Assembly (NCBI GenBank): GCA_029224185.1
Contig: CM055188.1
Span: 27,371,997-27,435,996 of the forward strand
Source: Karalla daura
Taxonomy: Eukaryota; Chordata; Actinopteri; Chaetodontiformes; Leiognathidae
Direction of reading: 5' to 3'
Length of the DNA stretch: 64,000 nt
The notes under the pieces are model-generated. The model was not told where the DNA came from, did not search any database, and saw only the letters and a list, made by a program, of their open reading frames with translations. This document shows, one piece after another, positions 39,101 to 47,942 of this stretch. The translations under genes were made by a program, and so were the position numbers. Numbering within the stretch: position 1 is the first letter of the stretch; each line of letters starts with the position of its first letter.

Positions 39101-41936
39101 ACTGTTAGTACTCTAGTGAGATAAAGGGAGCCCTGCATAATGCGTGTGTGTGTGTGCGCGTGTATGTGTGTGTGTGTGTGTAAGTCTTCACGTACCAGTG
39201 AATACAGGACTGTGACATCAGCTCATGTGATGTGTTTAGTGGTGGATCTGAAATCTGATCATCACCGTTTGATGTGTTTATTTAATTGGATTTGGAGCAA
39301 GAAAAGAAAAAAAATCGAGAACTCATCATGCAGCCCCCTATTTTTTTTTTGTTTTTAAATTCAGGAAAATCTGACATAGAAAAAGTGGTTAACAACCCAT
39401 CAATTGTAATTAAGATGTTAACAGCACACTACTGATTGATGGATTGTGACACATAAATCAAAGTCCTGAAAGTAATGTATTGATGCTCTGCGTTTAGGTG
39501 TGAAACCTTTTGCTTGCACCATGTGTGACATGAGGTTTGTTCAGCGTTACCACCTGGCGAGACACAGCCTCACTCATACGGGTATGGGTCCGTGCACCTA
39601 CCCCCTCTCACTTCATCTAGATCAACATTTTTCTCCTTCTGGGCTTAAAGGCAAGGGACAATACTCTGTTGTAATTAGGTTTTAAGCTGTGTAGCAAAAA
39701 ATGGACCCTCCTGAGTTGCCGTTTGACAAGGTAAACTTCCCTGTTACACACTTCCCTGTTACAACCTCAGGTTTTGAGGTGCATTTTGTATAAACAAAAA
39801 AACATTCAATCCAGTTTCATTTTAGTGTTTACGAGCAGGTGCGCACCAAACTCATGTAACACCCGTGCTAACGGAGGACTGAGTATGTAGGCTTGAAACA
39901 CAGAATCATTGTTGATTATAATAAATGAATAAACATTACAAAAAAAACAAACACTACTGTCCAGAACTTGCAGTAGCAGCATTTGTCAGGCACACAGAAA
40001 TGCTTTAAACCAAAGTCAGTTGACAAAATTGAAAAAGGCACAAAGCTTGAAGCACATCCACGGTAACTCTGCAGCGTGTGACGCCTGTCACCTGTTACTA
40101 AAGCTAAGAAGATTAATTCAGGGAAAAAAAAAGTCAAAAACCACACTTAAATTTTCAATCACAGCCCCTTAAACTGCAATATTGAAATATCCTTCAACAT
40201 CATTTTGAGGGAGAAAAAAAAAAGCCTTTGTGTAACATTAAACAGCTAATAATCCAGTAATGACGTTCAAAATGTTCACTAATAACCACTGTTTATTTTT
40301 GTGCAGTCAATGTTTACATGTCAACATATATGGCTTTGTACATCTCAGGTGAAAGGATGCTGATATTATAGACAGATGTTCAGGTGAACGAATATGTGAT
40401 CATTCAGACCAAACACTCACAACATGACATGTTAATCTCATACTGCTGATGACGGTGGTTCTGCTTTGAAACCAGACACATTTCCACAAAATGCTAAAAT
40501 CTGACTTCACAGTTTTAACGTATGGTTCAAGTTGCATGTTTGAACATTTTCACCAGGGAAAAGAAAAGTGGGGAGAAAAAAAAAAGGACATTTCACATTT
40601 AAACACTGATATATGCTAAGTGCTAGTCCCAGCTTGAGCTTGAAAAGTTGTATTTCTTGTACTTGTGGGCGGTAGGGCTAATATATTGCTCTGTGTGTGT
40701 AGGGGTGAAGCCGTATGCTTGTTCCATGTGTGACATGAGGTTTATTCAGCGTAACCACCTGGAGAGACACAGCCTCACTCATACGGGTATGCGTTCCTTT
40801 ACCGTACCCTTGTTACCAAGAGGCTCTGGCGCTCGCAGCTGAACGGGGTCACGACAAACTCGAGTTTGGATTGTCAAGTCATTTGATGGGATGTTGAACC
40901 AGCCTCAAAATACTTGCCCCAGTTTTTTTGTGGGGGGCCACTATGTTGCGTAGATCTGGGCCACGAAAACACAAAATTCCACTCTGATCTACACATAATG
41001 AGTTGATGACGAGGCCTTGTAAGAGTATCAGTTTTAAGATGCTGAAACTACACTGCTGAACTGTACTCATTTTGTTTTCCAACTTTCCTGTAAGTGTTGG
41101 AAATAGAGTTTGCCAAGTAAAAAAAGACGTAGAAGAAAGTGGAAACGTTTGCACGCAGTTTGTGGGTTCACGACGCTAAAATTGATGCATTGACTGTGTA
41201 TTTGTGTGCTCTTTTAGGAGAGAAGCCATTTGCTTGTGACATGTGTGATATGAGGTTTATCCAGCGCTACCACCTTGAGAGACACAAGCGTGTCCATAGT
41301 GGGGAGAAGCCTTACCAGTGTGAACGGTGCCAGCAGGTACGTAAGCATACACAGCTTCACATTAGCTTCACATTACACATAGAAATGTGCAAAACATTGC
41401 AATTAAAAGTGGTAATAGCAACAAACAAAGTGTTGAAAAACCTCTCAAATCAGTTCAGACATTTTGACAAAAGTGAAGCTTCAAATAAGTTGGATCAGGA
41501 CTGAACTTTTTCTAAACTGAATGCAGTAAGAGCATGGATGTCCATCTACCTCAAAATTAAGGATAATGGGATGTTAGAAGACTTTAAAGAGAAACTTCAG
41601 CCTTATTTAACGTCCCAGTTCATAATAACATTATCTCAAGAACGAAACATGGAGAAAGTGGAGCCCAACAAACAAAACAAAACCTACAAGAGCTGGAAAT
41701 TTGAGAACTATCACTTCTATTCTGCAGCTACTGACTCGTCATCTTTGTGTGTTTTCTTTAAGAACTTTTCACGAACAGACCGGTTGTTGCGGCATCGGCG
41801 GTTGTGCCAGGGTCGCAGCGTAGCCAAAGTAGAGAACCAGCCGTGCTGCGAACCGCGCCCGTACCCCCAGGAACCCCCGCCGGCCCCTCCCACCTGGAGC
41901 CCCCTGCACCCCCCTCCAGGGCGGCTGGCGGTCTGA
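27027..41936 (+). CDS. znf740: Zinc finger protein 740 with an expanded array of single-finger exons
   Basis: Nuclear C2H2 DNA-binding protein; human ZNF740 has three fingers and prefers C/G-run DNA (family knowledge). Coding exons: 27027-27173, 27681-27827, 28471-28588, fourteen 84-bp exons (28823 to 40786, listed separately), 41218-41336 and 41763-41936. If all are used the total is 1881 bp, 626 residues and 17 fingers, with every junction in frame. The start is an ATG giving MALMQASSMAAPPKKMM, similar to the human QAS...ASKKMML region. A basic stretch (QQKKKNRK) in exon 2 may be a nuclear signal. The first finger (CDHCYGAFRSGYHLKRH), the penultimate exon (CDMCDMRFIQRYHLERH) and the last (FSRTDRLLRH, a CCHC finger) match the three human fingers. 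The C-terminal tail is proline-rich and unlike the human tail. Which array exons are joined in real transcripts is unknown. Confidence 0.92.
27681..27827 (+). CDS. znf740: znf740 coding exon 2 (linker with basic cluster)
   Basis: Encodes 49 residues (LIRKEGEFQAPRLL through EQEGRGGK) with a KKKNRK cluster. Phase 0 at both ends; acceptor CTGTAG, donor GTCAGT. Confidence 0.88.
28471..28588 (+). CDS. znf740: znf740 exon for finger 1
   Basis: Enters in phase 0 and leaves in phase 1. Encodes KNFICDHCYGAFRSGYHLK then RHILIHTG, orthologous to human finger 1 (CEHCFGAFRSSYHLKRH). This is the constant first finger before the array. Confidence 0.95.
28823..28906 (+). CDS. znf740: znf740 array finger 2 (84-bp exon)
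   Basis: Phase 1 to phase 1. Finger core CAVCDMRFIQRYHLERH. The only array exon with the canonical TGEKP linker. It looks closest to the ancestral second finger and may be the founder of the array. Confidence 0.95.
30810..30893 (+). CDS. znf740: znf740 array finger 3 (84-bp exon)
   Basis: Phase 1-1. Core CSMCDMRFFQRYHLERH, then RLTHTG. First exon with the TGVKP linker. Preceded by a 1.9-kb intron without recognised coding. Confidence 0.95.
32512..32595 (+). CDS. znf740: znf740 array finger 4 (84-bp exon)
   Basis: Phase 1-1. Core CSMCDMRFFQRYHLARH. Protein sequence identical to fingers 5 and 7. Confidence 0.95.
33093..33176 (+). CDS. znf740: znf740 array finger 5 (84-bp exon)
   Basis: Phase 1-1. 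Same protein as finger 4, with only synonymous differences; acceptor GTATAG. Confidence 0.95.
33580..33663 (+). CDS. znf740: znf740 array finger 6 (84-bp exon)
   Basis: Phase 1-1. Differs from finger 4 only by Thr instead of Ser after the first zinc-binding His (RHTLTHTG). Donor GTATAAG. Confidence 0.95.
33963..34046 (+). CDS. znf740: znf740 array finger 7 (84-bp exon)
   Basis: Phase 1-1. Protein identical to fingers 4 and 5. Only about 300 bp of intron separates it from finger 6. Confidence 0.95.
34677..34760 (+). CDS. znf740: znf740 array finger 8 (84-bp exon)
   Basis: Phase 1-1. Core CTMCDMRFIQRYQLERH: helix position 3 is Gln instead of His, so its base preference should differ. Donor GTACGT. 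Confidence 0.95.
34761..36669 (+). other. znf740: znf740 intron between array fingers 8 and 9
   Basis: The longest gap inside the array after the finger 2-3 intron. It holds AT-rich sequence with A-rich runs, a short TA repeat (36036-36050) and a 12-bp-stem inverted repeat near its 3' end. No further finger exon was found. Confidence 0.7.
36579..36608 (+). repeat. Inverted repeat, 12-bp stem and 6-nt loop
   Basis: AAACTTTACTAA, loop GCGTGT, then TTAGTAAAGTTT: a perfect 12-bp stem. It lies 61 bp before the first base of array finger 9, where an RNA hairpin could affect branch point or acceptor use (inference). Confidence 0.85.
36670..36753 (+). CDS. znf740: znf740 array finger 9 (84-bp exon)
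   Basis: Phase 1-1. Core CTMCDKRFFQRYHLARH, ending SLTHMG (Met instead of Thr in the linker). First of the three K-type fingers. Confidence 0.95.
37113..37196 (+). CDS. znf740: znf740 array finger 10 (84-bp exon)
   Basis: Phase 1-1. Core CTMCDMKFFQRYHLARH, ending THTG. Pairs with finger 9; acceptor context GATGCTCTGCGTCTAG is shared with fingers 12 and 14. Confidence 0.95.
37574..37657 (+). CDS. znf740: znf740 array finger 11 (84-bp exon)
   Basis: Phase 1-1. Protein identical to fingers 9 and 13 (CDKRFFQ...THMG). Flanking introns are nearly the same as around finger 13. Confidence 0.95.
38157..38240 (+). CDS. znf740: znf740 array finger 12 (84-bp exon)
   Basis: Phase 1-1. Core CTMCDMRFVQRYHLARH with KPFAC; protein identical to finger 14. 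Confidence 0.95.
38929..39012 (+). CDS. znf740: znf740 array finger 13 (84-bp exon)
   Basis: Phase 1-1. Duplicate of finger 11, including at least 43 bp of identical downstream intron (GTATGCGTCCGCCCACCTTA onward). Confidence 0.95.
39498..39581 (+). CDS. znf740: znf740 array finger 14 (84-bp exon)
   Basis: Phase 1-1. Duplicate of finger 12; upstream intron shares GGTTAACAACCCATCAATT and TTGATGGATTGTGA. Confidence 0.95.
40703..40786 (+). CDS. znf740: znf740 array finger 15 (84-bp exon)
   Basis: Phase 1-1. Core CSMCDMRFIQRNHLERH: helix position 2 is Asn instead of Tyr. Last of the fourteen cassette-type exons. Confidence 0.95.
41218..41336 (+). CDS. znf740: znf740 exon for finger 16 and first half of finger 17
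   Basis: Enters in phase 1 and leaves in phase 0. Encodes EKPFACDMCDMRF, IQRYHLERHKRVHSG, then EKPYQCERCQQ. Orthologous to the human second-finger exon; constant exon closing the array. Donor CAGCAG then GTACGT. Confidence 0.95.
41763..41936 (+). CDS. znf740: znf740 last coding exon (finger 17 helix and tail)
   Basis: Encodes NFSRTDRLLRHRRLCQG, completing a CCHC finger as in human ZNF740. A proline-rich tail of about 40 residues (PQEPPPAPPTWSPLHPPPG) follows, ending in TGA at 41934-41936. Acceptor TTTCTTTAAG. Confidence 0.92.
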   Translation, partial: NFSRTDRLLRHRRLCQGRSVAKVENQPCCEPRPYPQEPPPAPPTWSPLHPPPGRLAV

Positions 41937-44900
41937 CATTCCACCACATCCACGACGCCGCCAGAGACGGGACACGCCACAGGGTTTCTTCTCTTCTCAG
42001 CTCTGTGCGGAGCAACGCCATACTCTAGCACAGACTGATCTCGCAGCTCCGGTCTTGGGATTACTAATGACAGAGGGACATTTGTGTTTTTTTGTTTCGT
42101 TGACTTTTTACTGTTTACTTTTCTTCACCCCGCCCCCTCCACCCCACCTTCCCCTCCACCACCACCCCCCACCCCCTTTTTTTAAAAGATGAACCTTTTC
42201 TGTGATGAACAGTGGTCCTGTTTTGTACTTAATCTATTTGATTTTTGCAGAAAAAAAAAGAAAAAAAGTTTCTATTGTTGTTCAACTATATCTGCATTTG
42301 GTGGTACTCGGGCAGTGGGTATTGTTTCTCCTGACGTGTTGGCAACAAAATGGGATGAAGTGGCAAGAAAAAAAAAAAACATTTGAGCGTTTTTTCTAGT
42401 TTTTCTTTTGCGTGGCACATTTTAAGTGATCACAATCATCACTCGGGTCGATTCGACCAAAACTGAACTCTTTCTCCAGGTAGAGCAGGGAAGTCACCTC
42501 TGACGTCTCGCGTAGACCAGCAGCTGCGACGCCCAAATTTCCCGAGGGGAGCCTCACCGAGGGATGAATCATCCAAGGCTTAACAGGATAGATAAAGTTA
42601 GTAAAAAATACAAAAAGGACAAAAGAAAAAAAAAAGAAAGTCAAAATATGACTCAAACAACAGGATTTTCTGGCTGTATCGACAGAAGGTAGTTCAGTTT
42701 TGATCATCATTTTGTGTAAATAATTGAAAATGTTTATATTATCTTGCCCAGGAACCTGAGTGGTGATTTTTCTTTTTCTTTCTTTTTCTCTCTCTCTTTT
42801 TTTTTTTAGTGCATAAAATGGGCCAAAAAGAAACAGAATTAGAAAATTGTTCACAAAACCTTCTGTTGCTGCAGTTTCAGTGAAATCCAGAGTACATTTT
42901 TTTTTTGAGTGTTTTCAAAAGAGTAGGATATCACCCCGTACTTCAATATCAAAACCAGTGCTTCATAACTGTAAACCAGGATTTCCGGGATGTGGAGGAT
43001 GGGGAGAGCAGCCTACGAAATGACTGGTGTTGCGTCAGACATTAGGAGTCGACCCGCAGGACTTTATATCGCCTGTGTAGCTCACACACCGTGCTGCATG
43101 TGTGATGTGTTGGTGACTCAGGAAGTGGCACAGGATTGCGGCTTCGATCGCGAGTCGTCCTCCCACACTTGGTGGGAATCGTGCCCCAGTATGTTCAGCT
43201 GTATGTAGGTGTACAGAGAGCTCCGGTGTTGAGCAGAAAAAGAGTCTTCCTTCGCTCTGCCCATATCTCCTGGTCTTGAATAGTGCAGGATGGCCACTCC
43301 GAGTCCCATTATGTTGTTTGTACAGATTCTCACATTGTGAGGTTAGTGGGGGTTATACAAAATCTTGTGGCCTTAGTGTGTTTTTTTTTTTTTTTTTGCC
43401 TTTTCTCAACTGTTTATTATTGTGGATCAAATATATTTACTAAGACGAGACAGCCTTTAAACACGTTGGTATGTTTTCTTTGGTTTTGTTTAGTTTTTTT
43501 TTTGTTTGTTTTGTTCTTTTTCCTTATGGAAACCTAATTCATGGGTTACAGAACGTTGATGGTTTCAGTGGCGCTAAAAAAAGACTAATGTGTTCTCCTG
43601 TCGAGAGAGGCTGTCTTTTTGATTATGATTACGAGTTTTCTGAGTCATTGTTACTGATTACAGTGTAACGCAGTCTCTAATCCTTTTGCGAAGCCCAGGG
43701 GGAGTGTGACGGTCCTTGTAAGAAGTCGGTAGTGCTAAATTGTTTCCCACTGCAGTGCTTTGGCCAGCGCAGAGTCAAATCTTGCTTGACTTTACTACAC
43801 ACTAACAATTGCCTTTTTTCTCCAGATATTATGTGGTTGGTGTGTAATAATGGATGTCTGTCATGTCATTGGGTTTAGCCTTAAGTAAGTGCGGATACAC
43901 AAATAATCATTGTAGTACTAAATGATATTGTAACGGACGTCTTTCTTTTTTTTTCCCCTATGATGAACCATCATCGTACTGTGTGGAGGTCTTTGTCAGC
44001 CAGACGGCAAAGAGACGGTTGTTCAGGGCCACTTTGCTGCCTGACGGAAAATAATTTCTCAAACTTGCTCCTTTCTGTGACCGAGAACTGGCGATTGGCG
44101 TTGTGCGAGCTATTATGTCAAAGCTGAGAAAGTGGCTGCAGTCCCTTGAGGCGAATATATATACATGTACATATCATGACATTACAACTGTTTCTGATGC
44201 CACAGCAAGTACCAGGTTAACTGTTAAGAGTGGTGTCTCGGGGTGGGCGGGGGTGGGGGGTTGGGGGGTGGGGGGGACTTGCAGTCTCAATTTGATTTCT
44301 ACCTAGTGAAGAACGTCCTCTCATGTTTTTCTTATATTTTAAGAGCTTTAGCCTGTAGGTTTTGGAGGTGGAAGGCCAGATCCCGTTATCTGGTCTCGTC
44401 GGGTTTGGGTTTGATACAAAACGAGGAGTCGTCTACCGAGTCGGGGTGTTAGTTTACCCCAAGTAGTGGGGAGATTTCGTTCTAATTGGTCCACTGATAT
44501 CTCAAGGCAGAGAATTGTGTTGCGGCTCACGCGTGTTCAGAGACTCCAAGGTGACTTGGTCACATCAAGTAGGACCGAGCGACAGCGAAAGGGGCCAAGT
44601 TTGAGAAATGCGTTCATTTGCTACGGAAACACTATTCCAAATCTGTGGAAGGGATACTGCTGGCACGAGCACATAGCAAAATGGCTAAAGGGCAATACAG
44701 TATATAGCTGACATCACTTGTTAATACCTTTTTTTTTGTCACGTATTGTTTTAGTATTCTCAGTCTCATTGTTAAAATGCAATAGAATCCTTGAGTCTCA
44801 GTTCATTTGTTTATAAGATTGAGGTTTAATTTTTTTTTTTCAGACAAATCCGAGGGTTTATTTGTCTGAGAATTTCTCATTACATTTTGATGATTGTTTC

Positions 44901-45475
44901 AAGGACCTTTTTTATCCTGATGAAAATGTAAACACTGGAGTGAAAGGAAAAAAAGACAAAAAAGAAATTGCTATTTTTTTTTCCTTCAGACTGTACTAGA
45001 CTTTAGGTTATAGACAAAGCCTATTTCTCCTCAACTTGACACGTAAGGTGGACAAAACAATTTGGATCAGTACAGTTGAGAGCCCAGTATGTTCGGTAAT
45101 TTTGACAATAGAGGCAGTAGTACCACAAGAAAATGTTTTTTTTTTCTTATACGAAGTCCCTGGTATTTGTAGTAAATTATATTGATAATGGTATTAGATG
45201 AACAACAGCAACAGTAGCTTTCACAGATTAGTTGTTTTCTTTATTAGTCTTGCATGCAGTTATGGTCCTCAGTTAAGATAGGATCTTGATATTGATTATT
45301 TTGTGTAGGAAAATGAGTGCATAAGAATAACTTCCTAAAAAAATGTTACAATGATTATTGTAAAATGGGCTAACTAATATGTACCCTTGTGATCCAATTA
45401 GTTTGAAGTATATGAAATCAGAGGAGAGGCTTCTTACTATTATGCTAAAATAAAAGAATTTGTAAAGGACTTTGT
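41937..45475 (+). other. znf740: Long 3' untranslated region of znf740
   Basis: About 3.5 kb after the stop without a recognised gene. A clear AATAAA at 45449-45454 is followed by TG-rich sequence (CTCACTGGTTGTGTTC), a typical cleavage context. Contains T-rich runs, and a very C-rich segment at 42128-42178. Short open frames here are not supported. Confidence 0.6.
42128..42178 (+). repeat. C-rich tract in the znf740 3' untranslated region
   Basis: About 50 bp composed nearly only of C with single A, T or G interruptions. The matching DNA strand is G-rich, the sequence class bound by ZNF740 family proteins. Confidence 0.8.
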
Positions 45476-46580
45476 ATGCTCACTGGTTGTGTTCACTTTG
45501 TTTTCCTTTTCTGTTCACTCACAAATACCACAAAGATGAGATTTGAGCTACATTCCTGAACCAACATAAATGTAGCTCCTGTTTTTTTTGTTTTTTTTTA
45601 TCAACATAAGCTTGTTTGAACTTGTTTTAAAAGCGTGCTACCAGGTTGGCTCAGCCTAGTTTCTAAAATGTTGCACATATAGTTTTTCTCAACTCATCTT
45701 TCCCTCTTGAAAATTCTCTCTAAAACCAGTTTGTCAGATGTGAATATGACATTTCTGCTTTTTCCTCTGTTTTTAATCCAGCACGTATACCTAAAAAGAG
45801 TAGATTTCCATACACATTCTAACACATTAGTCATTATTAATCATTTATCTGGACCAGTAGGTCTGGTCATTACTGGCCCAATAACAGTCTGTAGAGCGTG
45901 AACACAAAGGCTGAGGGGGAGGTAAAGCTTGTGGCACTGAACATCAAAACAAATATGCTCATGACACAGTAATGACTGTAGATGTCAGAAAGAAATGAAA
46001 GGGTGCACATCAAAGAGAATTTTGCAACCCCCCCACCCCCCTCCTCGTATCTCTCTCTCTCTCCCTCCTTCCAAACCAGTCACGGCAGATGACCGCCCAC
46101 ATTGAGTCTGGTTCTGCACAAGATTTCAGGCACACAAAGGCAGGTTTTCCTTCCCCATTGTTTCCAACTGCTTGCTGATGCAGAGCTAGTTGTGTTTTAG
46201 CATTTGGTTCTGACCTTTGTTTTATATGAAGTCTCACAATAACATTTCTATTGTAACGATTGATTTCAGACCATAGCTGAAATACTCGAAGGGGACCTAG
46301 AATGGTTGAATAGTTTTTCTTTGTCCTTTGGTGTTAACCTAGAAAATACAGAACAAGCTTCTTCACTTGTACAAGCCCCTTTTTTCAATCCTATTTGTAG
46401 GTGTTTGAGCCAGAATCAAAGGAGGAATGGGGAAGAAACAGTGACATACACATGTACCAGAAACCAGTTCAGAACCATTTCACCAGAAACCTCTCCAAAC
46501 TCACAGTCATACTTTCATTAACTCTGAAAAGAGACAGGTACTTTGGAGATGAGAAGTACTGTATATGCACATTATACTTC

Positions 46581-46685
46581 TGGGCCACACGGTGGCGCAG
46601 TGACATCTCCGTTTTGCTGCCATTTTGCAAGAAGGTTTTGTGGGTTTGATCCTGGCTGCTGCCGGCCATTTCTGTCTGGAGACTC

Positions 46686-46776
<91 letters not shown>

Positions 46777-46970
46777 ATGTTTCCCTCGGGTGCTCTGGTT
46801 TCCTCCCACAGTCCAAAAACAGGCAGTAAACATGCCACTGGTCCACTTGTCCATAGGTGTGAATGAATGGCTCCCTGCCTCTCACCCTCTATGAGCTATG
46901 AGATAAATACCAGCAGACCCCCTGGTAGGTTCAAAGGTAAAAAGCAGGGAAGAGGATGAATGAATGAATG
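46581..46970 (+). repeat. SINE-like interspersed repeat
   Basis: Plus-orientation copy with GGCCACACGGTGGCGCAGTG at its start, a B-box-like GTGGGTTTGATCCTGG (46639-46654), TGGTTTCCTCCCACAGTCCA and TCCATAGGTGTGAATGAATG, ending in GAATGAATGAATG. Same family as the 13.7-14.3 kb copies. A GT microsatellite is embedded in it. Confidence 0.65.
46688..46776. repeat. (GT)n microsatellite
   Basis: About 88 bp of GT repeats with one TTT interruption, inside the SINE-like repeat. Open frames across it (poly Cys-Val, poly His-Thr) are artefacts. Confidence 0.95.
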
Positions 46971-47942
46971 AAAAAACTTTAACTCTGTGTTGCTATACTT
47001 CATCTGTGTGCAATATCACATGCAGTTTGTCAACAGGTCAGGACAGCCATTCAACTGTGCAACTACACCATACACTGCTGTATTTACTATCTGACTACCT
47101 CTAGATTTCTATTCATTTTTATACTTTGCTTTACTTTTATTACATTTTGCCATTTTCTACTGAATCATTGTAACATATTTCCCTCCATCTTACCTTGTCG
47201 CTGTTGCCCATCCCTAGCTTCTTGTTCTTTTGAAAGCAGGAAATACACTCTGGACAGGTCTCTGTCACTCTCTCTCTCACACAGAATATTCACTATCATT
47301 TTATTGATTATTGCGGTCCCTTCAGTCAGTCAAATGAAGTTCCTGCATACAATTCTACAAGTCGTTTACAGAGGTATCGAAAACATATCCATGCGACTAG
47401 CAGGTTATTGGTTCAAACATGCAAATATCATGCAAATCTTTCTGCAAGGTAGCAGCAGTTCTACCTATATGCTCAAATACCGAGTGTATAAAACTACACT
47501 GGAAAGAGCACTAAAAAGTACTACACCAAAGTGCCAGCAGTACCAGCAGAACTTTAGCAACACTATTAGTGCCATGGCACTGCTTGTTGGCCTCTAACAA
47601 AACAAATTAAATGAGGTTGTGTATAAAGAGCACTCCTGTGCAAAAATAAAAGTCCAAACCTTTGGTGGCAGTGAGAGGCCAATAAACTTTTTATTTGAAG
47701 AAAACAAAACATCTTTTGACGTTGCACTTTCTGGTTGTAGTGACAGCATTTGTCCGCAGGGGGCAGCAGCTACTGTCATTGTGACCTGTCCAACTTCCCA
47801 GAATGTGGAGAAGGAGAACATGAAAACAAAGCAGGCGGAAGTATATGATATTTTATCAACAGAGATACTCAGAGCATCAAAACACCACGTTAATGCAACA
47901 GTTTTCACCTGAAAACACCCGCACTGGTTCAGTCGGTGAAGC

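Larger units (their letters stand above)
45476..47942. other. Intergenic region between znf740 and smug1
   Basis: Holds a SINE-like repeat with a long GT microsatellite (46581-46970). The last 200-300 bp before smug1 probably contain its promoter, but no core element is distinct. No other gene recognised. Confidence 0.5.

Noticed and set aside
28823..40786. Regularly repeated short units resembling a CRISPR array or satellite
   Set aside because: Repeats are coding exons with splice sites, irregular spacing (0.3-1.9 kb) and zinc-finger translation.
41538..41762. Open frame extending the last znf740 exon upstream to 41538
   Set aside because: The family junction CERCQQ|NFSRTDRLL requires the acceptor at 41761-41762; upstream residues are intron.
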